Numbered from the stretch's first letter, positions 25,586-34,448 are shown. The stretch is DNA of 64,000 nt from Lysinibacillus xylanilyticus (GCF_001708185.1 NZ_MDDN01000011.1:62001-126000), one strand, 5' to 3'. Made by a program: numbers and translations. Notes: generated by a model not told the origin, from the letters alone.

Positions 25586-25726
25586 ATGAAAGAACAAAAA
25601 CAAATGACTATGTATGATATTTTAGAACAACCAATTAAAAAGCCTTCCACAGATGTTAATAAGACTATTGATAAGAAATTAAAAGGCCCCCGTAAAAAAG
25701 GGTATATTGTTCGGAGATCGTATTAA
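25586..25726 (+). CDS. Small basic protein (46 residues)
   Basis: ATG 25586 follows GAGGGGAG at good spacing and opens a 46-residue frame, MKEQKQMTMYDILEQPIKKP then a Lys/Arg-rich tail ending GYIVRRSY. The protein is highly charged, with no membrane segment. It lies divergent from the caspase-like gene; a link is possible but not shown. Confidence 0.55.
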   Translation: MKEQKQMTMYDILEQPIKKPSTDVNKTIDKKLKGPRKKGYIVRRSY

Positions 25727-25746
25727 TATGTGTAAGTTATAGCTTT

Positions 25747-25790
25747 AATTCAGGCGTAATGATTAGGGAAAATAGGTTTATTATTGAGCG
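25747..25790 (+). repeat. Dispersed repeat, family R copy
   Basis: TTCAGGCGTAATGATTAGGG followed by AAAATAGGTTTATTA closely matches 39514-39550 (ATCAGGCGTGATGGTTAGG, then AAATAGGTTTATTA). Confidence 0.6.
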
Positions 25791-25826
25791 ATAAAAGGAA
25801 TTTTTCGTTGCTGTTTTGCACTATAA

Positions 25827-25868
25827 AAAGTCCAATTTCTCAACATTAAAACTAAGAAATTGGACTTT
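25827..25868. terminator. Long hairpin
   Basis: AAAGTCCAATTTCT (25827-25840) pairs perfectly with 25855-25868 across a 14-base loop. It may terminate the small gene at 25586 or the convergent zinc-ribbon gene. Confidence 0.65.
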
Positions 25869-25991
25869 ATCATTACTTCGGAATAGCGCCGGATTGTAGA
25901 ATATTGAAAAACACGATGACTATAAAATAACCCCACAGTCATTTGCCAAAGCCTCTTTTGATTTAATAAGGAAATTTTAAGAGCCAACTTT

Positions 25992-26390
25992 CTAGTCCCA
26001 ATCCATATAAAAACTCACCTCTAGCTTTTCTTGCCCACAATCTGGACAATCTAGAACATCACTTTGATTAATATCGTCTAAAGGCTTTGTCGGCATTTTA
26101 GTATTACATCGAGGACAAGTAGGAGTATTCGTGTAAGATTGGATTCCTGACTTCATGTGTAAATGTACTTTATTTAATAGGTAACAACACTTCTGACAAA
26201 CATATAGACCGTCGTAACATTCAAAAGATGTTTCCTTGTTATTAATAAACTTTCTGATATATTGCCGACCTTCTTCTTCCTCATACCATTCTAAAATCGA
26301 ACTCAAGTTTATATACCTAAATCCAATTCCTAAAAAAACATTTTGATTGTAAGAGCAATGTCTGCAGTTCAAATTACAAGCTTCTCCCAT
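25992..26390 (-). CDS. Zinc-ribbon hypothetical protein
   Basis: The 132-residue protein is rich in paired cysteines: CNLNCRHC near the N-terminus, CYDGLYVCQKCC in the middle, then CPRC and CPDCG near the C-terminus, enough for two or more structural zinc sites. ATG 26390 (MGEACNLNC) has AGAGAGG about 11 bases upstream; longer reading upstream is non-coding in character. No family is recognised. It may be a nucleic-acid or protein-binding accessory protein. Confidence 0.6.
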   Translation of the reverse strand: MGEACNLNCRHCSYNQNVFLGIGFRYINLSSILEWYEEEEGRQYIRKFINNKETSFECYDGLYVCQKCCYLLNKVHLHMKSGIQSYTNTPTCPRCNTKMPTKPLDDINQSDVLDCPDCGQEKLEVSFYMDWD

Positions 26391-26651
26391 AAATCTCAAT
26401 ACCTCTCTTGTCCAGTTTAGATGGAAAACAATACAGAGGGATTTTAACACAAATATCCAGATATTAGAGGTGTTATCCCATAAAATGGACCTAATCTTGA
26501 AATAGATGCAATCATTTTTAAATAATCGTGTCCGATTGTTGAAAAAAGCTGGGACAAAACCCATCTCTTTAAATTTTTTTCATAAAAAAATAAGGACCAA
26601 TTCTAATAAAATTAAGTCACCACAACAAAATTATACAGAAAGAAGAATCCT

Positions 26652-27045
26652 TATGTTTAAAGATTATAACATGAATCAATTAGTTTTGCCTTTAGATTTA
26701 GAAGTGAAGTTACAAAAGAATGATATTGCCTTAGATGTCCACCATTTAATCGAAAGTATCCCGCCCGAAGCGTTTGAACCATTCCTTCGAAATGAGGGCC
26801 GTCTTGCCTACCATCCACGCATGCTGCTTAAAATTATCTTATGTGCCTACACGCAATCTGTCTTCTCAGGGCGCAAAATTGAGCGCTTTTTAAAAAAAGT
26901 CTTCGGATGATGTGGCTAGCTCAAGGGTATGAACCAACCTACTGCACAATCAACCGATTCCGTATCCAACCAGAGGTGAAAGAGTTGATTCGTTGATGCT
27001 TCGTTCAATTCCGCTGCCAGCTGGTACAGGAAGAATTAATTGAAC
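26652..27045 (+). pseudogene. IS1182-family transposase remnant
   Basis: The N-terminus MFKDYNMNQLVLPLDLEVKL, then ESIPPEAFEPFLRNEGRLAY and HPRMLLKIILCAYTQ, is typical of IS1182-type transposases. A frame change in the A run near 26890-26900 separates KIERFLKK from the continuing MMWLAQGYEPTYCTINRFR. An internal TGA at 26995-26997 and loss of all the DDE catalytic part follow. It is a dead remnant, with no inverted repeats identified. Confidence 0.8.
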
Positions 27046-27257
27046 GCTGGGGCTTAGATTATCGTCCGAGGTGCAGACGCAAAACGCCATGCTGTAACCA
27101 ATACTATGCTATGTGGGCTGATCAGCAGCACTATACTGAAGAATCAGAAATCAATGATAGCCTTCATTTACAGTTACGCCACTTCATAACAGCGCATAAA
27201 CAGGCCACAAAAGCTTTTAAGAGATGGCAAATGACAACAAATTGCATTGGGGGATAG

Positions 27258-27585
27258 AAATTATTCATTGCAGACAGTGCTGAACCGAAAAGTATAGAGG
27301 AAATTAGACGATATGACATAAAAAGAATTGTGAAGGCAGACAAGGGACCTGACAGCGTGAAAGCTGGGATTCAATTTTTGCAACAGTTCAAGATTATTAT
27401 TCGCCCATTTTTTACCAATGCTATTAATTAGTTTAGCAACTCTACATGGGCAAAGGATAAAGAAGGTCAGCTTATAAATAAGCCAACATATGAATTTAAT
27501 CACTTTATTGACGCTCTACGCTACAGCATGGGACCAATAAGAAAACGTATGCCGAAAAAGCGAAACGGAAAGGAGGTAACGAGAC
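27258..27585 (+). pseudogene. Phage terminase large-subunit C-terminal remnant
   Basis: The frame reads FIADSAEPKSIEEIRRYDIK, GPDSVKAGIQFLQQFKIIIR, and after a TAG codon FSNSTWAKDKEGQLINKPTY and FNHFIDALRYSMG. These are characteristic of the nuclease domain of phage terminase large subunits (late strand with FIDALRY). The N-terminal ATPase is missing and at least one stop interrupts it. It directly follows degraded sequence from the transposase remnant. Confidence 0.75.
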
Positions 27586-27914
27586 ATGACTTTATCATAT
27601 GACAAATTGAAATTGGCAATTGCTGATATCTACGCAGAGAAGAGATTAAACATTGTAAAAGTGAATAATCCAACATTCAACGATGCTGCAACCGAATGCA
27701 TTAAACCCTCGAACGTTATTATGTAGCCAATGAATCAGATATACAACGCTTCCAAGAGTCTATGCAGCAGATTAAAAGAGCAAGGAGTGAAACGACCATG
27801 GGTAAACAACAGCAGCCGAAAGTTATTATTTTGTATGAGAATGATACCAAGCCAAGGAGTACGGAAAAAGAGGATATTGTCATTCGCGTGGTTCCGAAAA
27901 AGGGGAAATGTTAG
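27586..27914 (+). pseudogene. Frameshifted small phage gene(s)
   Basis: ATG 27586 with AAAGGAGG upstream opens MTLSYDKLKLAIADIYAEKR and stops at 27726. The other frame continues ERYYVANESDIQRFQESMQQ through ATG 27798 (MGKQQQPKVIILYENDTKPR) to 27914. This looks like one or two small phage proteins lying between terminase and portal genes, disrupted by a frameshift near 27705-27715. No other phage gene is nearby. Confidence 0.55.
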
Positions 27915-28017
27915 TTTGGTAGCTGATTAATCAGCTGTGAGAGCAATCGAGGTGGGTAAGAAAGAAACATTAAAGACCAAGAAAGCTTAATTGCCGTCTC
28001 GGTCATCTAATTTACGA

Positions 28018-28338
28018 TTAAAAATTTACATAACTAACTTCATCATTGTCTGGGTCATAATATCGAAAATCTCTTATTCCGTGTTTTTCCTGTAAGTATT
28101 CTTTTACTATTTCTATATCTTTACCGAAAGTAGGAAATGGAGAGCTTCCGAATCTTATTATATAGGGTCCTTCTTCAGATATAGAAGCGTATAGTATTTC
28201 TTTATCATCGTAGTGAAAATCGACATTCCATCCTCTATAACAAATCAAATAAGTCCCATCGTCTTGTAGCCCACATTTGTCTTCATAAGGAACGATATTA
28301 ACATTACATATTTTATTATTTATTAAAAATGAATCCAT
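28018..28338 (-). CDS. Hypothetical acidic protein
   Basis: The 106-residue protein starts at ATG 28338 with AAAGGAG 9 bases upstream. It is acidic, with alternating strands (GTYLICYRGWNVDFHYDD, KEILYASISEEGPYIIRFG) and a last helix IEIVKEYLQEKHGIRDF. The composition resembles immunity-type or phage-accessory proteins in mobile regions, but there is no specific match that I can defend. Confidence 0.65.
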   Translation of the reverse strand: MDSFLINNKICNVNIVPYEDKCGLQDDGTYLICYRGWNVDFHYDDKEILYASISEEGPYIIRFGSSPFPTFGKDIEIVKEYLQEKHGIRDFRYYDPDNDEVSYVNF

Positions 28339-28424
28339 GGTGCCTTACTCCTTTTCGAAATTATGTACATATTGCATTTTAATGGAAATTTTTGATTAAG
28401 TACATAAAATTTTAATACATAGTT

Positions 28425-28488
28425 TGAACTGGCGCATACGGAACCATACGTACAGTGTGTGTGAGGTCAGCTAGCCTCCGCCCCGATA
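28425..28488 (+). mobile_element. Possible 3' end of a group II intron (domains V/VI remnant)
   Basis: A GC-rich block (GGAACCATACGTACAGTG, then TGTGAGGTCAGCTAGCCTCC and CCCCGAT) resembles the 3' ends of bacterial group II introns. No reverse transcriptase gene or 5' intron part is present. The resemblance is from memory and needs a covariance search. Confidence 0.35.
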
Positions 28489-28683
28489 TTATGATAATTT
28501 CTCCATAACTTCTTGAATAAAAGAATTTCTATATTCAGATTCAAAAATAGAAACACCTTTTTTATTCGAAATTTGCAGTATCTCTTCAATCTCATCGATC
28601 TGAAAAAATTCAGGGTAGATGGCTATTCGTCGTGCGTACTGAGAAGGTGCGCTTATTTTTTTATATTTCGGGCTTACAATCAA
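28489..28683 (-). CDS. Hypothetical ORF, probably a 3' gene fragment
   Basis: A 64-codon frame with protein-like composition (YARRIAIYPEFFQIDEIEEI, then SEYRNSFIQEVMEKLS) but starting only at a TTG (28683) with no ribosome binding site. The likely explanation is the C-terminal piece of a broken gene, its stop abutting the intron-like block at 28425-28488. Confidence 0.35.
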   Translation of the reverse strand: MIVSPKYKKISAPSQYARRIAIYPEFFQIDEIEEILQISNKKGVSIFESEYRNSFIQEVMEKLS

Positions 28684-28787
28684 TTAAATAATAAGAAGAA
28701 AATTAACAAAAAGGCTCTCTAAATTGAGTAGCTTTTTTGTTTTTTTAGTGATTTTAAAAATTTTTGCACACGACAGAAAATTGCATA

Positions 28788-28990
28788 AAAAAATCACCCT
28801 CCAATAATGAAAGGTGATTCGCTTCAAAGCCATGTGGCTAGTAAGATTAAATTTAAAAAGCCGCGTATGCCGTAGTTATTATAGAAAGTTTTAAACCACC
28901 ACTCCTCAAAGTGGGTGTTCGCAGAAGCTTTCCTGCTTATCCTCATGCACCATGGTGTGAGGCCCGTCATTCCAACTCCAATAATAAAAC
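28788..28990 (-). ncRNA. Candidate structured RNA ending in an intrinsic terminator
   Basis: Between 28909 and 28962 a GC-rich block stands out from AT-rich surroundings. It can fold into CCACT/AGTGG (28907-28922 region), GCAG/CTGC (28921-28936) and CCTCA-CACC/GGTG-TGAGG (28941-28962). TTATTAT near 28877 and ATAATAA near 28980 can close the whole. Reading the minus strand, the element runs into the hairpin AATCACC/GGTGATT followed by seven T (28791-28817). This suggests a ~200-nt minus-strand RNA or leader. The family is not identified; 6S RNA is one idea to test. No protein is seen in 28684-29293. Confidence 0.4.
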
Positions 28991-29293
28991 TCCCTTTTAC
29001 AGCTTAAAGGTTAAAACTTAATATTGTACGAACAATGCAGCCTTTAAGGATATAATAAAGGATGATAAACAAACTTGCAAGTAAGATGGTTTTTGCAAAA
29101 AAGTCAATGGGCATGAGTTCCAAATCATATAGGACAGGAAGGAACATCGCCCAAAATACTTGAAACTCCTCCATACATTATTCACAAATGAGAACGAAAA
29201 ATACGAACAACCTTTGCTAAATAGGATAGATTATGTAAAGATAGGAGCATAAATAGGGTTTACCTAGTAAAAAAATAAAAGGAGGAAGCGGAA

Positions 29294-29632
29294 ATGGCAG
29301 CTTATCCAAATTGTCCGAAATGTAATTCTGAATACACATATGAGGATGGATCGAACTTTGTATGTCCAGAATGTGCGCATGAGTGGAGCGCAGATGTTAC
29401 AGAGCAGGAGTCAGATACACTAATTGTGAAGGATGCGCATGGCAATCTACTTGCAGACGGTGATTCCGTAACAATTATTAAGGATTTAAAGGTTAAGGGT
29501 AGTTCTTCAACATTAAAAATTGGGACAAAGGTGAAAAGCATTCGTCTCGTTGAAGGAGATCACAATATTGACTGTAAAATCGATGGCTTTGGTGCAATGA
29601 AATTAAAGTCAGAGTTCGTAAAAAAAGCATAA
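29294..29632 (+). CDS. yjdM: PhnA/YjdM family zinc-ribbon protein
   Basis: The 112-residue protein starts [20 protein letters not shown] with CPKC and CPECAHEW zinc-ribbon pairs. It continues into the conserved PhnA beta-barrel domain ([40 protein letters not shown]). Despite the old PhnA name, this family is not the phosphonoacetate hydrolase and its role is undefined. GGAGGAAG precedes the ATG. It is a single gene with its own terminator. Confidence 0.93.
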   Translation: MAAYPNCPKCNSEYTYEDGSNFVCPECAHEWSADVTEQESDTLIVKDAHGNLLADGDSVTIIKDLKVKGSSSTLKIGTKVKSIRLVEGDHNIDCKIDGFGAMKLKSEFVKKA

Positions 29633-29640
29633 TAACTATA

Positions 29641-29712
29641 AAAAGAGTCGTAATATGAAGCGCCCCAAACTTGAAGTTGGAAGGCTATTCAAAACCGACT
29701 CTTTTTTTATTT
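29641..29712 (+). terminator. Terminator after the PhnA-like gene
   Basis: AAAGAGTCG near 29642 pairs with CGACTCTTT near 29697-29705, with a long partly paired loop, followed by a run of T. Confidence 0.7.
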
Positions 29713-29727
29713 TTGCAAGAGGGCACA

Positions 29728-30240
29728 TTATTTTTTCAGCCTGCGCAACATAATAGCAAAAGCAGCACCGACTAGTGCAAAAATAGTATGTAAAATAGCT
29801 ATGTAGCTAGCTCCAATTAGCAGTGTCCCAATTTCCGTAAAGGAATAGTCGATGACATAGAGTGGATTATTAATATTATTAATGACGGCCCAGACGAAAA
29901 CAGGCACAAAGCTAATGGCGAAAACAATCCAAATGTTTTTGTAAAAGAAGTAAGTAAGACAACCGAAAATTGCGTATGATACAACAAAGCTTTTATGATT
30001 GCCTAGTAAGGATGAGTTAATGGCAAACATAAAGGATAGCACGATAAAAACAAGATGAAAAAATGTTAAGGTACTTTTCATAGGGAATTTATAAACTAGT
30101 GATTGCTCTGAAGTGTCGAGCTGACGACAATGCTCACAATTAGCTAAATGTTGTTCAACAAATTCTATAGTACTTGCTTGGAGCGCTTGTTTTTTATACA
30201 AAGGTATTAAATCCTCTACAATTGAACATTCCTGTGACAA
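29728..30240 (-). CDS. zf-HC2 anti-sigma-factor-like membrane protein
   Basis: The 170-residue protein has an N-terminal zinc-binding motif (CSIVEDLIPLYKKQALQAST, then HLANCEHCRQL giving His-x3-Cys-x2-Cys) and four membrane segments behind it. The N-terminal part is the ZAS fold that sequesters ECF sigma factors. No sigma gene is adjacent, so it may regulate one encoded elsewhere or have another role. ATG 30240 follows GGAGGGAAG. Confidence 0.78.
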   Translation of the reverse strand: MSQECSIVEDLIPLYKKQALQASTIEFVEQHLANCEHCRQLDTSEQSLVYKFPMKSTLTFFHLVFIVLSFMFAINSSLLGNHKSFVVSYAIFGCLTYFFYKNIWIVFAISFVPVFVWAVINNINNPLYVIDYSFTEIGTLLIGASYIAILHTIFALVGAAFAIMLRRLKK

Positions 30241-30317
30241 AAGCTTCCCTCCAATCGATCTCCTTCCATTATACGACTTTTTAACTTCTTTCAGCAGATA
30301 AATACGGGTTTAAGTTA

Positions 30318-30347
30318 ATTTTCAGCGGGTGTCCAAACATCCGCTGA
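30318..30347. terminator. Hairpin upstream of the anti-sigma-like gene
   Basis: TTTCAGCGG pairs with CCGCTGAAA across a 12-base loop. The role is uncertain; it sits in the gap between two same-strand genes with part of a dispersed repeat to its right (30360-30430). Confidence 0.5.
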
Positions 30348-30447
30348 AATAGAGGAACTCAGGGTAAGAGCTTCTCATCCAGTGAAAACACCTGAGTGAC
30401 CAACGTCGTGTTGACCTAAAGCTCCGGCGAATGAAAATAAAAAAAGC

Positions 30448-30476
30448 CTTCCGTGAGTTAATTCATCGGAAAACTT
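30448..30476 (-). terminator. Terminator of the HD-domain gene
   Basis: On the minus strand TTTTCCG pairs with CGGAAGG and is followed by a run of seven T, 15 bases after the gene stop. Confidence 0.65.
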
Positions 30477-30490
30477 GTGCATGCACCATA

Positions 30491-31129
30491 TTAATTTGAT
30501 GTTAATACTTCATTTGTCAAAGCTTGAATATCAATATGTGTTTTTTCCTTCACAGCATCTTTCAAAATCTCAGTACGGAAATAGTGAACTGAAGCTTCGA
30601 GGGGGATTACTAAAAGCTTGGTAAGAGCTGTTTGATACATATACACAAATTCTTTGTCTGTGTTTCCACGTTTTAATTCAGCAAAGGCTTCATAAAATTG
30701 GTCAAGCTTATCCGCAAATTCAAGTAGACGGCCTTCTAACGTGCTGTCCTTGCCTTCTTTCATACGCTCAAAGAAGATGGCCTGAAACTCTTGTGGGATT
30801 TCATTAATAATGAATTTTTCCATCATTTTTTCTTCGACATGTGCAAGTAATTGCTTAAGCTCTGGGCTCGCATGCTTTACTGGGGTTTTAATATCGCCGA
30901 TAAATACTTCAGCAAAGTCATGATTGATGGTTTTTTCATATAACGATTTCCAATTTACAGTAGCTCCATTCATTTCCTCAAGTGTAGCAAAGAACATAGC
31001 ATACTGTGATACCTTCCAAGAGTGAGCAGCCACATTATGCTCTTCAAATTTAAAGCGTCCAGGGCAACGAATAATACGCTCTAGGTCATTAAGACTTGTA
31101 AAAAATTGATGAATTCCTATAAAAATCAC
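30491..31129 (-). CDS. HD-domain hydrolase (YfbR-like)
   Basis: The 212-residue protein has the metal ligands of the HD superfamily: HNVAAHSWKVSQYA, then INHDFAEVFIGDIKTP and EFADKLDQFYEAFAELKRG. YfbR-type members dephosphorylate deoxynucleoside monophosphates. The start is unusual: GTG 31129 immediately follows AAAGGA, while the position 8 bases after AAAGGAG is ATA (31120), where relatives would have an ATG before GIHQFF. Either GTG is used despite poor spacing or translation starts at ATA. Confidence 0.82.
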   Translation of the reverse strand: MIFIGIHQFFTSLNDLERIIRCPGRFKFEEHNVAAHSWKVSQYAMFFATLEEMNGATVNWKSLYEKTINHDFAEVFIGDIKTPVKHASPELKQLLAHVEEKMMEKFIINEIPQEFQAIFFERMKEGKDSTLEGRLLEFADKLDQFYEAFAELKRGNTDKEFVYMYQTALTKLLVIPLEASVHYFRTEILKDAVKEKTHIDIQALTNEVLTSN

Positions 31130-31304
31130 TCCTTTTCGTTCTATATGTGCATGTTACTATAATCAATACCCTCTTTGTGTAGATTTCAAACAATTTAACA
31201 ATGATTCAATTTGCGTTTACAAAGGATTCACAATTGCCGATAAGGCACGCATATGTTGAGTGCTATAATGAGGGGGACTGAGTAAAAGGGGAGTATGCAC
31301 AATA

Positions 31305-31745
31305 ATGATTTCAATTTATACACTTCTTCTTTATATACATATTTTAAGTGCCATCCTTTCGATTGGGCCATTGTTTGTAGTTTTACCAATTATTAAGAAA
31401 ATGCGTACAGCATCCCATGTTGAGATGTCACCGTATATTGAGGCTTTTAAAGGAGCAATTACAATCGTCAAGCATTCAGGACATGTTCTTGTTGCATCGG
31501 GTATTATATTAATGTGGCATGCGGGCTATCATTGGAGTACCTCGTGGATTGTGCTTACATTTCTTGTATTGCTTGCCGCTATCGTTTTTTTAGCAAGAGC
31601 GTTTAAACCGACTTTACGAACATTTAATACACCTGCCTATGACCAACAAAAATTTGCTTCATTGTTACATAAGAAAGCATGGATGTACATTTTGTTATTG
31701 CTCATCATGTTATGGTTAATGGTAGCAAAGCCTGTACTATGGTAA
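31305..31745 (+). CDS. DUF2269-like membrane protein
   Basis: The 146-residue protein has four hydrophobic segments and conserved histidines in YIHILSAILSIGPLF and VKHSGHVLVASGIIL, similar to predicted integral membrane proteins of the DUF2269 group. The pattern suggests possible haem or metal contacts in the membrane, which is speculation. ATG 31305 has AGGGGAG about 10 bases upstream. It is a single gene, divergent from the HD hydrolase. Confidence 0.75.
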   Translation: MISIYTLLLYIHILSAILSIGPLFVVLPIIKKMRTASHVEMSPYIEAFKGAITIVKHSGHVLVASGIILMWHAGYHWSTSWIVLTFLVLLAAIVFLARAFKPTLRTFNTPAYDQQKFASLLHKKAWMYILLLLIMLWLMVAKPVLW

Positions 31746-31762
31746 AGGATTTCTCCATAGCA

Positions 31763-31798
31763 AAAATTCGCACCCTAAGTGGAGTGCGAATTTTTTTT
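31763..31798 (+). terminator. Strong terminator between convergent genes
   Basis: AAATTCGCAC pairs with GTGCGAATTT and is followed by eight T on the + strand. It lies between the DUF2269-like gene and the permease gene of the Bce-type module. Confidence 0.82.
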
Positions 31799-33642
31799 CA
31801 ATTGCTAAGTAAACGTTTAAAGTAGTTTTTACGAATAAATAAGTAACTAACGAAGAACAGGATAAAGAAACATACAGAACTCATCAAAGAGACTTTTAAA
31901 AATGTGGTTGAAACCATTGTTCGCATAGCAAATAAAGTAACAAACAACATCGTAATCGCTATCGCAAATGGCACAAATATGAGGATTGCTAGCTCCTTAG
32001 AAACTACAGTGAATAACTCTTTTTTGGATAAACCAAGCTTCCGTATGCCTAAATACTTTTCTTTTTCCTGGAGAAGTGTCGTTTGTAAATAGAAGTAGAG
32101 TATACTCATAGCGGCACTTAAGAAAATCAAACTCAACATAGAGCCGATAAAGAACATGACACTTTTTACAAACAGTTCTGAGTCATATAAGTCGATTTTT
32201 GAAGCTACATACCGTTGCTGAGATATAGTTGGGAGATCCTCAGTAATTTTTCTCGCAAGTTCTGTATGCGTTGTCCAATTGTCGAGCTCAAATATATAAG
32301 TTTTATAAACAGGATAGTCGATACTATTATAAAGAAGATCGGGTACAATAAAATATGTTTGCTGGAACCCAGTGGATAATAAGTTTCTCTCATCTACAGA
32401 CGCAAGCTTTAAATGCTTAAGATAATGGTCTTCATCAATATTCGTTATTGGTGCTAGTTTATGATTACCAGCGACAGCTATAAATTCATTGTTATTTAAG
32501 CTAACGGTTTGATTTTTTAACAGATTATAGTTTGAAACTGACATATAACCAAGTCGTTTATCTTCATTCGATTTAAATTCAATAAAGTATTTTTGCGAAT
32601 CCACTGTAGATAATTGTTTTTCAAGATATTCAACATCAGCTTTTACCATGCTTGCATCAGCCTTAGGATCTGCGATGTATTGAAAGCTATAGGGATAGTT
32701 CGCTTCGCTGTCCTTTGCAACATTATAGTAGGAGCTAAATAAAATGCTTGTACATAAAAATACACCGCTTATTAAAATCGTTATTAAAAATAGCATATTT
32801 GCGTGCGACTTCATTTTTGCATTGAGGTTGGAAGCCAGTAACATATTTGTTTTCCGCATATAGGCTGGCGATTTCTCAAAGATTTTTAGCAGGAAGCACA
32901 TTCCTTGTGAGATGATTAGATAAATTGTAGAAAGAATACTCGCGAAAAACACGATGTAGTAAAGAATACCAAAGCTAACTACAATTTCATGATCAATTTT
33001 TAATAAATAGGATAAAGTGGTGGAAATAGTAATACTAATAATTAATAAAAGATAATGAGAATTTATCGATTTTTCGATGACAATATCACTTTTTAACAGC
33101 TGAATTGACGCTTCTTTATTAATAAATCTTGTCATTATTTTTGAAATAACAACAAATAATACAAGGAATAAACCAACAGTTAAAACGATTGCTTTAATCG
33201 GAATATACATGCCGAAAGTTTCTGCTTTTAACACAGCCTTGGCACCCATTAAGAAGAGCGGTGTAATGACAAGCCCAAGAATAATTGCTGCAATAATCGC
33301 CATTACACCAATAAGAATATTTTCACGAAAAACTAGTGTACGAATTTGTTTCATGGATGCACCGGTAATCATAAAGATGCCTAGTGTTTTTGTTTTTTTC
33401 TTCAAAAACGCCATTATGGAGTACGCAATGAAGATAAATGAAAATAAATAGACGAGCATACTCGCCAACATTAATGAAATGCCAAGTGTTGAGCCTGGGT
33501 CCATACTATTAAGACTGGGATGAAAAGCGATAACTGTAAATAAAAAGAAAATAATGATAGAAAACATACTGCTAAGGAAATAAGAAACGTATGTCCATTT
33601 GTCACGTAAAATATTTTGTACAACGATATGATTAAAGCTCAT
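31798..33642 (-). CDS. BceB-type ABC transporter permease
   Basis: The 614-residue FtsX-like permease has about ten membrane segments and a large extracellular domain between helices 7 and 8 (roughly residues 310-490, with DAEANYPYSF-like acidic start). This is the architecture of BceB/VraG permeases, which sense and remove peptide antibiotics such as bacitracin from lipid II-cycle targets. ATG 33642 is preferred to GTG 33654 because AGGTGG lies upstream and the next residues MSFNHIVVQNIL match the family start. It overlaps the ATPase gene by 11 bases. Confidence 0.9.
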   Translation of the reverse strand: MSFNHIVVQNILRDKWTYVSYFLSSMFSIIIFFLFTVIAFHPSLNSMDPGSTLGISLMLASMLVYLFSFIFIAYSIMAFLKKKTKTLGIFMITGASMKQIRTLVFRENILIGVMAIIAAIILGLVITPLFLMGAKAVLKAETFGMYIPIKAIVLTVGLFLVLFVVISKIMTRFINKEASIQLLKSDIVIEKSINSHYLLLIISITISTTLSYLLKIDHEIVVSFGILYYIVFFASILSTIYLIISQGMCFLLKIFEKSPAYMRKTNMLLASNLNAKMKSHANMLFLITILISGVFLCTSILFSSYYNVAKDSEANYPYSFQYIADPKADASMVKADVEYLEKQLSTVDSQKYFIEFKSNEDKRLGYMSVSNYNLLKNQTVSLNNNEFIAVAGNHKLAPITNIDEDHYLKHLKLASVDERNLLSTGFQQTYFIVPDLLYNSIDYPVYKTYIFELDNWTTHTELARKITEDLPTISQQRYVASKIDLYDSELFVKSVMFFIGSMLSLIFLSAAMSILYFYLQTTLLQEKEKYLGIRKLGLSKKELFTVVSKELAILIFVPFAIAITMLFVTLFAMRTMVSTTFLKVSLMSSVCFFILFFVSYLFIRKNYFKRLLSN

Positions 33643-34393
33643 GTTGTCCACCACCTAAAAAAGCAAGCGTGTCCATGATTTCCTGGTAAAATTGTTTACG
33701 GTTATTGCCACGATGAATTTCGTTATATAATTTACCATCCTTAATGAATATAATACGATTTGCGAAGCTTGCTACATAAGGGTCATGCGTCACCATTAAA
33801 ATGGCCGTTTTCAGTTCGGTATGAATAGAACTAAATAAGTTCATGACATCATTTACTGCCTTTGAATCGAGATTTCCTGTAGGTTCATCGGCTAACAATA
33901 AACTCGGTTCATGAATAACCGCACGTGCAATAGCTACACGTTGTTTTTGTCCACCAGAAATTTCATAAATTCGTTTTGGAAGAAGCTCCTCAATGCCAAG
34001 AAATTGAGATATATGTGTAAGTCGTTGATGCATTTTATTGGCAGGTAAACTATCCAGAGTTAGTGGCAATAAAATATTTTCTTTCACTGTTAATGTGTGT
34101 ACAAGGTTAAAATCTTGAAAGACAAAGCCTAATTCTGAACGGCGGAATTTTGCAAGCTCCTCATCATCTAATGAATAAGGATTTCTGCCATTTATAAGAA
34201 TTTCACCAGCAGTAGGGCGATCGATTGTTGATACGCTATTTAAAAATGTAGTTTTACCACTTCCAGAAGGCCCCATAACGGCCACGAATTCGTTCTCACC
34301 AAGTTTAAAATCTATACCATTCAAAGCCTTATATGTGATTTCTCCGATATATTCTTTTTGTAGATTGGTTACTTGTAGAATTGAGTTTCCCAA
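33632..34393 (-). CDS. BceA-type ABC transporter ATPase
   Basis: The 253-residue ATPase has Walker A GPSGSGKTT (~residues 41-49), signature ISGGQKQRVAIARAV, Walker B LLLADEPTGNLD and switch VTHDPYVASFA, matching the BceA/LolD-like branch. It powers the downstream permease. It is transcribed from its own promoter at 34449-34477, next to a palindromic operator. A 4-gene module (regulator, kinase, ATPase, permease) is complete here. Confidence 0.93.
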   Translation of the reverse strand: MGNSILQVTNLQKEYIGEITYKALNGIDFKLGENEFVAVMGPSGSGKTTFLNSVSTIDRPTAGEILINGRNPYSLDDEELAKFRRSELGFVFQDFNLVHTLTVKENILLPLTLDSLPANKMHQRLTHISQFLGIEELLPKRIYEISGGQKQRVAIARAVIHEPSLLLADEPTGNLDSKAVNDVMNLFSSIHTELKTAILMVTHDPYVASFANRIIFIKDGKLYNEIHRGNNRKQFYQEIMDTLAFLGGGQHEL

Positions 34394-34448
34394 CTTTGAA
34401 CAACTCCCTTACTTCGATTGAATAGCTTAAGTATAAAGAAGGAGCAGC

